Part shown: positions 1 to 5,391 of the stretch, piece by piece
Numbering within the stretch: the first letter of the stretch is position 1
Layout: every line of letters starts with the position of its first letter
Assembly (NCBI GenBank): GCA_029260335.1
Contig: JAJDDL010000201.1
Location: 1-5,391, forward strand
Direction: 5' to 3'
DNA length: 5,391 bases
Source of the DNA: Phycisphaerales bacterium
GTDB taxonomy: Bacteria > Planctomycetota > Phycisphaerae > Phycisphaerales > UBA1924
Translations under genes and position numbers: made by a program
The notes under the pieces: model-generated
What the model was told of the DNA's origin: nothing
The model's input: only the letters and a program-made list of their open reading frames with translations
Database searches by the model: none

Positions 1-108
1 GAGCTTCTCATCCCGAGCGAGATAAACCACACCCATCCCGCCGCGACCGATCTCGCGGGCGATCTTGTACGGGCCGATCTGTTCAGGCATTCCCCCCACA
101 GCGGCCAT
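1..108 (-). CDS. Hanks-type serine/threonine protein kinase, N-terminal fragment
   Basis: This is the first 36 codons of a gene that continues beyond the left edge. The translation includes IGPYKIAREIGRGGMGVVYL followed by ARDEKL. This is the opening of a eukaryotic-like protein kinase domain: a first beta strand, then the glycine-rich ATP-binding loop G-R-G-G-M-G-V-V at residues 21-28. The VAxK lysine, the HRD catalytic loop and DFG lie outside the window, so activity cannot be judged. Two in-frame ATG starts are possible, at 108 and at 90. The second begins MPEQIGPYKI and is preceded by a G-rich run that sits too close to be a normal ribosome binding site; neither start has a convincing one. 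The kinase domain begins almost at the N-terminus, as in the bacterial PknB-like family. The gene lies 27 bases downstream of ppdK on the same strand with no hairpin between them, so co-transcription is plausible. The family call is strong; the substrate is unknown. Confidence 0.88.
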   Translation of the reverse strand, partial: MAAVGGMPEQIGPYKIAREIGRGGMGVVYLARDEKL

Positions 109-135
109 GTTAGCACAAACGCAACGCCTTGAGGA

Positions 136-2973
136 TCAACCGGTCGCCCGGATCGCCGCCTGCGCCGCCGCCAATCGCGCGATCGGCACACGGAACGGCG
201 AGCAGCTCACGTAATCGAGCCCGGCGTCATGGCAGAACCAGACGCTGCTCGGATCGCCGCCGTGCTCGCCGCAGATCCCGATCTTGAGATCGTTCTTGCC
301 GGCGCGCCCGCGTTCGATGCCCATCTTCACGAGTTCGCCCACGCCCGTCTGGTCCAGGCTCTGGAACGGATCGCAGGGCAGGATGTCCCGCGCGACGTAC
401 TCGGGCAGGAATGTCCCCGAGTCATCTCGGCTGTAGCCGTAGGTGAGCTGGGTCAGGTCGTTGGTGCCGAAGCTGAAGAAGTCGGCGTGCTGGGCGACCT
501 CGTTGGCCGTGACGCACGCGCGGGGGATCTCGATCATCGTGCCGATCTTGATATCGAGCCTGCCCTTGTGCTCTTCTTCCTTGCGCACCTCTTGGATGGT
601 CTCCTCGACCAGCGCTCTGAGCAGGCTCAGCTCGCGTGCCTCGCCCACGAGCGGAATCATGATCTCGGGCATCGCCCGGACCTTCTCCTTCGCACACGCG
701 ATGGTGGCTTCCACAATCGCCCGCACCTGCATCCGCAGAATCTCGGGGTACGTCACCGCGAGTCGGCAGCCGCGATGCCCGAGCATCGGGTTGAGTTCGT
801 GGAGCATCTGCACCCGCTTGTGCACGTCGGCGGCGGGCACGCCAAGGCCCTTGGCGATCTCTCTTTGCGTCTTGTCATCGTGCGGCAGGAACTCGTGCAA
901 AGGCGGATCCAACAACCGCACCGTCACAGGCAGGCCCTTCATCGCCCGGAAGATCCCGATGAAATCGTCGCGTTGGAATGGCAAGAGCTTCTCGAGCGCA
1001 TTCTCGCGATCCTCAAGCGTGTCCGAAAGGATCATCTCACGCATGGCGGTGATGCGGTCGCCCTCGAAGAACATGTGCTCGGTTCGGCAGAGCCCGATGC
1101 CCTGAGCACCGAACTCACGTGCCCGCTGCGCGTCCTTGGGCGAATCCGCGTTGGTCCGCACGCCAAGCGTGCGATATTTATCCGCCCAACGCATGACCTT
1201 GGAAAAATCACCGCCAAGCGTCGGCTCCACGCGACCGATCTCGCCGAGCATGACCTCGCCCGTGGAACCGTCGATCGAGATCACGTCATCGCGACCCACG
1301 TCGTTGCCGTCGACCGTGAAAATGCCCTTCTTCGGATCGATCGAGATCGCGCCCGCGCCCGCGACGCAGCACTTGCCCCAGCCTCGCGCGACAACCGCCG
1401 CGTGGCTGGTCATGCCGCCGGTGCTGGTCAGGATGCCCGCTGCCGAGTGCATGCCGTCGACATCCTCGGGGCTCGTTTCCTTGCGTACGAGGATGACCTT
1501 CTCGCCATGGTGTGCTCTCTCGACCGCTTCGTCTGCGGTAAACGCGGGCTTGCCGCTTGCGGCACCCGGGCTCGCGGGCAAGCCCTTGGCCAGCAGCTTG
1601 GCCTTGGCCTTCGCCTTGTCATCAAAGCTCGGCAGCAGCAGCTGGGTCAGATCGCCCGCGGGGATCCGAAGCAGCGCCTCCTTCTCGTCATAGAGCTTTT
1701 CCTTGACCATGTCGCACGCGATCCGCACCGCTGCGGCTCCGGTCCTTTTGCCGGTTCGCGTCTGGAGCATGTAGAGCTTGCCGGCCTCGATCGTGAACTC
1801 GATATCCTGCATCTCGCGATAGTGCTTCTCGAGCTTGTCCTTGATCTCGAGCAACTCGCGATACGCGTCCTTGTCCCACTTGCGCATCTCGATCACCGGC
1901 TTGGGCGTGCGGATACCTGCGACGACGTCCTCGCCCTGAGCGTTGATCAGGAACTCGCCGTAGAAGATGTTCTCGCCCGTCGAAGGATCGCGCGTGAACG
2001 CGACGCCCGTGCCCGAGTCCTCGCCCATGTTGCCGAAGACCATCGACTGCACGTTGACCGCTGTGCCGATGAGGCCCGTGATCCCGCTGAGCCTGCGATA
2101 GCTAATCGCACGATCGGCGTGCCAGCTCTTGAAAACCGCCTGGATCGCAAGCTCGAGTTGCTTGTGGGGGTTCTGCGGGAAGTCCTGGCCGACCCTCTTT
2201 TCGAATACGTCCTTGTACGCGTCGCACAACTCCACGAGCCCTTCCTCGGGCACGTCGGTGTCGTTCAACACGCCGTAGCGAGTCTTGAGAGCGTCGAACG
2301 CTTCCTCGAAGTGCTCGTGGCCAACGCCCATGACGACATCGCCAAACATGTTGATGAGCCTGCGATACGCGTCGTACGCAAAACGTCGATTGCCGGTCGC
2401 CTCGGCCAGAGCCTCCACGCTCTCATCGGTGAGCCCGAGGTTCAGGATTGTGTCCATCATGCCCGGCATGCTCGCCGCCGCTCCCGAGCGGACCGACACA
2501 AGCAGGATGTTGTCCGACCCACCAAAGCTCTTGCCCGTCTCCCGCTCGAGGATCGAGATGTGCTTGCCGACCTCGTTCATGAAACCGTGCGGCAACCGCT
2601 GGCCCGCGTCGTAGTACTTCTTGCACGACTCGGTCGTGATCGTGAACCCCGGAGGCACGGGGAGCCCGATGCTCGTCATCTCGGCGAGGTTGGCGCCCTT
2701 GCCGCCGAGCAGCTCGCGCATCGTGCCGTCGCCCTCGTTCACCTTCTTGCCGAAGGAGTAGACAAGCTTGCCGGCGATGACCTTGGACCGCTTGCGTCGG
2801 TTGGAGCGTGCCGCCCCGGCCGCATGGGCCTTCTTGACCGTCGCCGAGCGCTTCTTGGCGGTCTTCTTCGCGGGCCGCTTGGTGGTCTTCTTGCCGACCT
2901 TCTTGACGGTCTTCTTCTTAGTGCCGCCGGGGCCGTGAGTCTTGGAGGACTTGGAGGTATTTCGCTTCGCCAT
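136..2973 (-). CDS. ppdK: Pyruvate, phosphate dikinase with lysine-rich N-terminal extension
   Basis: A cytosolic enzyme that reversibly converts pyruvate, ATP and Pi to PEP, AMP and PPi, serving gluconeogenesis or PPi-linked glycolysis. The order of domains is typical. The N-terminal ATP-grasp domain spans about 70-410, with LLGGKGANLAEM at 88-99, SVRSGAAASMPGMMDT at 160-175, GEDSGTGVAFTRDP at 317-330 and the LQTRTGKRT strand at 403-411. The swivelling phosphohistidine domain has GGMTSHAAVVARG at 519-531, with His524 as the phosphate carrier. The C-terminal PEP/pyruvate TIM barrel has GLCRTEH at 627-633, RLLDPPLHEF at 686-695, GTMIEIPRA at 811-819, SFGTNDLTQ at 834-842 and GICGEHGG at 899-906, with Cys901 as the likely acid/base. 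These residues sit 69-70 positions beyond their recalled Clostridium symbiosum counterparts (His455, Cys831), so all key catalytic residues seem present. The protein is 945 aa, against about 870-890 usually; the excess is a basic N-terminal tail. The start is ATG at 2973, with GAGAGGAAGG about 10 bases upstream. The stop is TGA. Thr522, which matches the regulatory threonine of plant PPDK, is kept. Confidence 0.97.
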   Translation of the reverse strand: MAKRNTSKSSKTHGPGGTKKKTVKKVGKKTTKRPAKKTAKKRSATVKKAHAAGAARSNRRKRSKVIAGKLVYSFGKKVNEGDGTMRELLGGKGANLAEMTSIGLPVPPGFTITTESCKKYYDAGQRLPHGFMNEVGKHISILERETGKSFGGSDNILLVSVRSGAAASMPGMMDTILNLGLTDESVEALAEATGNRRFAYDAYRRLINMFGDVVMGVGHEHFEEAFDALKTRYGVLNDTDVPEEGLVELCDAYKDVFEKRVGQDFPQNPHKQLELAIQAVFKSWHADRAISYRRLSGITGLIGTAVNVQSMVFGNMGEDSGTGVAFTRDPSTGENIFYGEFLINAQGEDVVAGIRTPKPVIEMRKWDKDAYRELLEIKDKLEKHYREMQDIEFTIEAGKLYMLQTRTGKRTGAAAVRIACDMVKEKLYDEKEALLRIPAGDLTQLLLPSFDDKAKAKAKLLAKGLPASPGAASGKPAFTADEAVERAHHGEKVILVRKETSPEDVDGMHSAAGILTSTGGMTSHAAVVARGWGKCCVAGAGAISIDPKKGIFTVDGNDVGRDDVISIDGSTGEVMLGEIGRVEPTLGGDFSKVMRWADKYRTLGVRTNADSPKDAQRAREFGAQGIGLCRTEHMFFEGDRITAMREMILSDTLEDRENALEKLLPFQRDDFIGIFRAMKGLPVTVRLLDPPLHEFLPHDDKTQREIAKGLGVPAADVHKRVQMLHELNPMLGHRGCRLAVTYPEILRMQVRAIVEATIACAKEKVRAMPEIMIPLVGEARELSLLRALVEETIQEVRKEEEHKGRLDIKIGTMIEIPRACVTANEVAQHADFFSFGTNDLTQLTYGYSRDDSGTFLPEYVARDILPCDPFQSLDQTGVGELVKMGIERGRAGKNDLKIGICGEHGGDPSSVWFCHDAGLDYVSCSPFRVPIARLAAAQAAIRATG
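2767..2973 (-). other. Lysine-rich, histone H1-like tail encoded at the 5' end of ppdK
   Basis: This covers residues 1-69 of the PPDK product, before the conserved VYSFG strand at 71-75. Residues 1-64 contain 19 lysines and 7 arginines; the rest is mostly Ala, Thr, Ser, Gly and Val. The first acidic residue is Glu80. Doublets recur as KK-T-V-KK, KK-V-G-KK and KK-T-A-KK, a pattern shared with the tails of histone H1, AlgP and chlamydial or Bordetella H1-like proteins. Such tails are intrinsically disordered and bind nucleic acids or other polyanions. No in-frame ATG, GTG or TTG occurs between codon 1 and codon 78 (a GTG), and starting at 78 would remove the conserved VYSFG segment. The tail therefore looks genuinely translated. 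It does not resemble a signal peptide, since it has no hydrophobic core. Its role is unknown; DNA, RNA or polyphosphate binding are guesses. Confidence 0.85.
2830..2919 (-). repeat. Degenerate AAGAAG-based coding repeat in the ppdK tail
   Basis: On the coding strand the segment for residues 19-48 consists of repeated AAG-AAG (Lys-Lys) units spaced by two or three codons, mostly ACC, GTC, GCC or GGC. Two near-identical 13-mers, read on the plus strand as CTTCTTGACSGTC, differ at one base. All lysines here use AAG and none uses AAA. Such a low-complexity array can expand or contract by slippage, so tail length may vary among relatives. Confidence 0.7.
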
Positions 2974-3137
2974 GGGCCGGTTGCCTTCCTCTCGGGCTGG
3001 ATTTCTGCAAACATTCCCGCTTGAGGCCCGTAGATTCGGAATCCTCCTGGGGTCTGTATGTTTGGCCTCACAGAGGGTGGACTCAAGCCCGCCGAGATCC
3101 TCGGTTCACATGGGGTACCATCGAGGCTCGCTCTGCC
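2974..3137. promoter_or_regulatory. Divergent ppdK-pabB intergenic region with short inverted repeats
   Basis: This 164-base gap must hold the promoters for ppdK (leftward) and pabB (rightward) if pabB starts at 3138. I find no convincing -35/-10 pair on either strand; TATGTT at 3057-3062 is a weak -10 candidate for pabB. Two short inverted repeats are visible: GATTC-G-GAATC at 3033-3043, and CCGAG-ATC-CTCGG at 3092-3104. Either could be an operator half-site pair or chance. The reading frame of pabB stays open through much of the gap from a TTG at 3021, but that stretch shows no conserved features. Confidence 0.35.
2984..2993 (-). promoter_or_regulatory. Ribosome binding site of ppdK
   Basis: The minus strand reads GAGAGGAAGG here, ending 10 bases before the ATG at 2973. 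Its AGGA/GGAAGG core is complementary to the 3' end of 16S rRNA at a slightly long but workable spacing. It supports the upstream ATG, and therefore translation of the basic tail, rather than any internal start. Confidence 0.6.
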
Positions 3138-4433
3138 ATGCTCGAAACCACCCAGACACCCTCACTTTCGCCCTCGATCAGCCCAGCCCGCGCGATCGAA
3201 CTCTGGCCGGCGAATGTGCCCTTGGCTGCCCTGGTCTCCGATGTGAGCCACGCAATCCCCGGCCAGCGATTCAGCTACCTCGCTCCGACCCACCACAGGA
3301 TCACCCCAGGGGACTGGCTCGATGGGCAAACTGGGGATCGCCCGGGAAATTGGCCCGCGCTGATCATCCCTGCACTTTGCTATGAGTTGGGCGGAAGAAT
3401 CGAGCCCAGGGCCGAGGGGCGGAGCACGAGCCCATGGGAATCAGGCGAGGTCCTGCTCTGCGATGCGGCCTATCGCTTCGACCATCACCTCGGCGCCTGG
3501 ACCGTCTTGGGCAATCCGGAGTTGCTCCCTCCGATCCCAGAATCTGCGGGTTCGTCCAACCCGGCTTGGTCTCTCGGACCCCTGCGCAGTGACATCGGGC
3601 GCCTGGGCTATGAAGCCCGCGTCGCGCGCGCGATCGAGTACATCCGCGCGGGCGATATCTTCCAGGTTAATCTCGCCCATCGGCTCTGCGCAGAGTTCTC
3701 AGGTTCTGCGCGATCGCTCTTTGGCGAACTCCTCGCCGCCGCACGCCCCGCGTACGGCGCGTACATCGAAGCAAGCCCCGGCACCATCCTCTCGCTCAGC
3801 CCCGAGCTGTTCCTGGCCTATGACGCGAGTTCACGCTCGTGCCTGACCCGTCCCATGAAGGGCACCGCCAGCGCGCAGGTCGGCAAAGCCTCGCTCGAAT
3901 CAAGCCAGAAAGATAGAGCCGAGCTCCGCATGATCGTGGACCTGATGCGCAACGATATCTCGCGCGTCTGTGATATCGGCACGGTCCAAGTCGATGAATC
4001 GCGGGCGATTGAGACCCACGCCGGCGGAGGCGTGCACCAAGGCGTCGCGACAATCTCCGGCACGCTTCGCAAGGACAAATCCTTGCAAAGCCTGATCCGC
4101 GCATCATTCCCCGCAGGCTCTATCACCGGCGCGCCCAAAGTCCGAGCCATGCAGATCATCGACGAGCTTGAGCAGACCGCAAGAGGCCCGTACTGCGGCA
4201 CCATCGGCGCGATCGACGCCCAAGGCAACGCCGTCTTCAACGTCGGCATCCGCACCGCGATGATCACAGGCGACAGCGCCCTCGCGCCAGGCACCTACAA
4301 GAGTGCGCAGCTGGTCTATCCGGTCGGTGCCGGCATCGTCGCCGACTCCAAGCCCGAGCTGGAATGGGACGAGACGCTCGCCAAGGCGTCGATCTGGGCC
4401 AAGCTGAGTGAACCATCAGAGCCGAGTGCGTAA
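3138..4433 (+). CDS. pabB: Aminodeoxychorismate synthase component I (PabB)
   Basis: This chorismate-binding enzyme aminates chorismate to 4-amino-4-deoxychorismate, using ammonia normally supplied by the glutaminase PabA, on the way to p-aminobenzoate and folate. Of 431 residues, roughly 1-150 form the weakly conserved N-terminal part and 155-425 the chorismate-binding domain. Diagnostic segments are ARAIEYIRAGDIFQVNLAHR (163-182), SPELFL (221-226), RPMKGT (238-243), ELRMIVDLMRNDISRVC (262-278), FPAGSITGAPKVRAMQIIDE (324-343), GPYCGTIGAI (350-359) and GAGIVADSKPELEWDET (397-413). The PxKGT lysine (Lys241) is the residue that separates PabB from anthranilate synthase TrpE, which has PIAGT, so PabB is preferred. 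It is not fused to PabA or PabC, and neither is encoded in this window. The ATG at 3138 is chosen because upstream codons back to a TTG at 3021 add 39 residues with no family similarity; the ribosome binding site is weak (GAGG, 11 bases upstream). The stop is TAA. Confidence 0.92.
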   Translation: MLETTQTPSLSPSISPARAIELWPANVPLAALVSDVSHAIPGQRFSYLAPTHHRITPGDWLDGQTGDRPGNWPALIIPALCYELGGRIEPRAEGRSTSPWESGEVLLCDAAYRFDHHLGAWTVLGNPELLPPIPESAGSSNPAWSLGPLRSDIGRLGYEARVARAIEYIRAGDIFQVNLAHRLCAEFSGSARSLFGELLAAARPAYGAYIEASPGTILSLSPELFLAYDASSRSCLTRPMKGTASAQVGKASLESSQKDRAELRMIVDLMRNDISRVCDIGTVQVDESRAIETHAGGGVHQGVATISGTLRKDKSLQSLIRASFPAGSITGAPKVRAMQIIDELEQTARGPYCGTIGAIDAQGNAVFNVGIRTAMITGDSALAPGTYKSAQLVYPVGAGIVADSKPELEWDETLAKASIWAKLSEPSEPSA

Positions 4434-4495
4434 GCACGCGGACCTTGGACATCCATTTCTCTTCTACGCCTCTATCTCACTCGTGATCGCACCGC
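4434..4495. other. Convergent intergenic gap, no clear terminator
   Basis: These 62 bases separate the stop codons of pabB and the glycosyltransferase, which face each other. A terminator serving both would be expected, but I see no stable hairpin followed by a T-run on either strand. The interval is more AT- and pyrimidine-rich on the plus strand than the flanking genes. Termination may rely on Rho or lie inside a gene. Confidence 0.5.
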
Positions 4496-5391
4496 TCAAG
4501 CCGCGACGCGCTCCAGCACAGGCCGGGTCAAGCGGTTCACTTTCCACGCCGACACCAGCCGGGCATCATCTCGCCAATCGGCCATCGCATCAAGCATCGG
4601 CCCAGGCGAAAGCGTCCCCACAACCAACGCCTCGGCCGAATCCTCGCCGACCAACTTCACGCCAATCTCCGCAAGCGCCCGTTCAATCACCCAGTCGTTC
4701 TTGCCACGCCCCACGATCGCCGCGGTCCCAAACCGTCGCTGCGCGTGTGCCAAGCCCAGCGCATCGCGCACATGCGCAAGCCCCGTAAACCGCTCATATA
4801 GCTCCATGCTCATCGGCGTGCGAACCTGCCCGCGAAGTGTCTCTCGCAACTGTCGTTGGCCATCAGCAAACCCGATGCTCGCCCGCTCCTTGTGCGCGAT
4901 CGCCCGATACCGCCGCCGCGTCCGCACGATCGCGTCGAATCGCTCACAATCCGGCGCATACCGCTGTTCCACCCAGCAGTTGTTGCGAACCAGGCGCGAG
5001 AGGATCGTGTCCATGTCCCGCCCCGCACGCACCTTGCGGTGATCGACCCGAAATCGCGGCTCGAACACGACACGCCCGCCCAGCAGGAGCAACTTCGCCG
5101 CGAGGTCATACTCCTCGGCGTAGTAATGAAACCGCGGGTCATACCCGTCCGCTTCCACAAACGCATCCCGCCGGATCGCAACCCCGCAACCAATGAACAC
5201 TTCCGGCAGCCCGCCCGATTCACGCCGGTCCTGTGCCGGCAAGTGAATATCAGCACTCAACGCCAGCACATCACGAGGCGCAACTGCAAGCGCCCCGAGA
5301 AACTCGATGTCCGTCGGGCTCGAATCATCGTCGAGCATCACGACCCACTCGCTCTCACAAGCCTGCGCGCCCTCGTTCCGAGCCGCGGCCC
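4496..5391 (-). CDS. Family 2 glycosyltransferase, C-terminal part, with extra C-terminal module
   Basis: The frame is open to the right edge, so the true start is outside the window; the GTG at 5341 is an internal valine codon, because conserved sequence continues upstream of it. The visible 297 residues begin AAARNEGAQACESEWVVMLD. This matches the GT-A fold: an ARNxG segment, then a strand ending in the metal/nucleotide-sugar-binding acidic motif LDDDS (residues 19-23). FIGCGVAIRRDAF (65-77) and GYDPRFHYYAEEYDLAAKLL (82-101) follow; the latter holds the catalytic-base acidic motif EEYD at 92-95. VDH at 115-117 closes the core, as in rhamnosyl- and other GT2 enzymes. A basic, helical-looking linker (about 120-215) leads to a distinct segment (219-297) with AIVGRGKNDW and ALVVGTLSPG. 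No membrane segment is seen, so it probably acts in the cytosol on surface glycan or glycolipid precursors. Donor and acceptor cannot be inferred. The stop is TGA. Confidence 0.85.
   Translation of the reverse strand, partial: AAARNEGAQACESEWVVMLDDDSSPTDIEFLGALAVAPRDVLALSADIHLPAQDRRESGGLPEVFIGCGVAIRRDAFVEADGYDPRFHYYAEEYDLAAKLLLLGGRVVFEPRFRVDHRKVRAGRDMDTILSRLVRNNCWVEQRYAPDCERFDAIVRTRRRYRAIAHKERASIGFADGQRQLRETLRGQVRTPMSMELYERFTGLAHVRDALGLAHAQRRFGTAAIVGRGKNDWVIERALAEIGVKLVGEDSAEALVVGTLSPGPMLDAMADWRDDARLVSAWKVNRLTRPVLERVAA

Noticed and set aside
229..3024. A 931-codon open frame on the plus strand, fully opposite ppdK
   Set aside because: Its codons are in exact register with ppdK codons, so an antisense stop arises only where ppdK uses TTA, CTA or TCA, which are rare in this GC-rich gene. 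The product is a low-complexity Ala/Arg/Leu/His/Asp-rich sequence with no domain, while the ppdK strand encodes a fully conserved enzyme.
3441..4294. Minus-strand open frames opposite pabB
   Set aside because: No motif or sensible start is seen, and the plus strand carries a full set of conserved PabB segments, so these are shadows.
3138..4433. Annotation of pabB as anthranilate synthase component I (trpE)
   Set aside because: The PMKGT lysine and the HxGGGVHQ/FPAGSITGAPK context favour PabB; TrpE has alanine at the lysine position (PIAGT). No trp genes are adjacent.
4434..4495. Bidirectional terminator between the convergent genes
   Set aside because: Only arms of about three bases (for example GGA and TCC around 4440-4454) could be found, too weak to call.
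4894..4903. GCGATCGC octamer reminiscent of the cyanobacterial HIP1 repeat
   Set aside because: It is not enriched as in cyanobacterial genomes and is expected occasionally in GC-rich DNA with many CGATCG sites.
4408..5196. Several plus-strand open frames opposite the glycosyltransferase
   Set aside because: They are rich in Pro, Ser, Arg and Ala, overlap each other in different frames and lack motifs. The minus strand has clear GT2 motifs across the same stretch.
5339..5341. GTG as the start codon of the glycosyltransferase
   Set aside because: The frame continues upstream to the window edge with conserved GT2 sequence (ARNEG and a strand leading into LDDDS), so this GTG is an internal valine.

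Overview
The window is GC-rich bacterial DNA with four protein-coding genes, two of them cut by the window edges. I see no RNA genes, insertion sequences, CRISPR arrays or phage genes. The gene content, high GC, weak Shine-Dalgarno signals and a Hanks-type kinase of the 'GRGGMGVVYLARD' type fit a planctomycete-like bacterium, possibly of the Phycisphaerae. That placement is an inference from gene style; no taxonomic marker is present.

Layout, left to right. (1) Positions 1-108, minus strand: the first 36 codons of a serine/threonine protein kinase, running off the left edge. (2) Positions 136-2973, minus strand: a complete pyruvate, phosphate dikinase (ppdK, 945 aa). It carries an unusual N-terminal tail of about 69 residues that is very rich in lysine and looks like a histone H1 or AlgP tail. 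(3) Positions 2974-3137: a divergent intergenic region with two short inverted repeats. (4) Positions 3138-4433, plus strand: a complete stand-alone aminodeoxychorismate synthase component I (pabB). (5) Positions 4434-4495: a short convergent gap with no clear terminator. (6) Positions 4496-5391, minus strand: the C-terminal 297 residues of a family 2 glycosyltransferase with an extra C-terminal alpha/beta-looking module, running off the right edge.

The genes do not form one pathway. ppdK (central carbon: pyruvate/PEP interconversion) and the kinase share a strand and are separated by only 27 bases, so they may be co-transcribed. pabB (folate precursor p-aminobenzoate) diverges from ppdK and converges on the glycosyltransferase (surface polysaccharide or glycoconjugate synthesis). 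The most unusual observation is the basic tail on PPDK. No ATG, GTG or TTG codon lies in frame between Met1 and the start of the conserved PPDK domain, so the tail appears to be translated.
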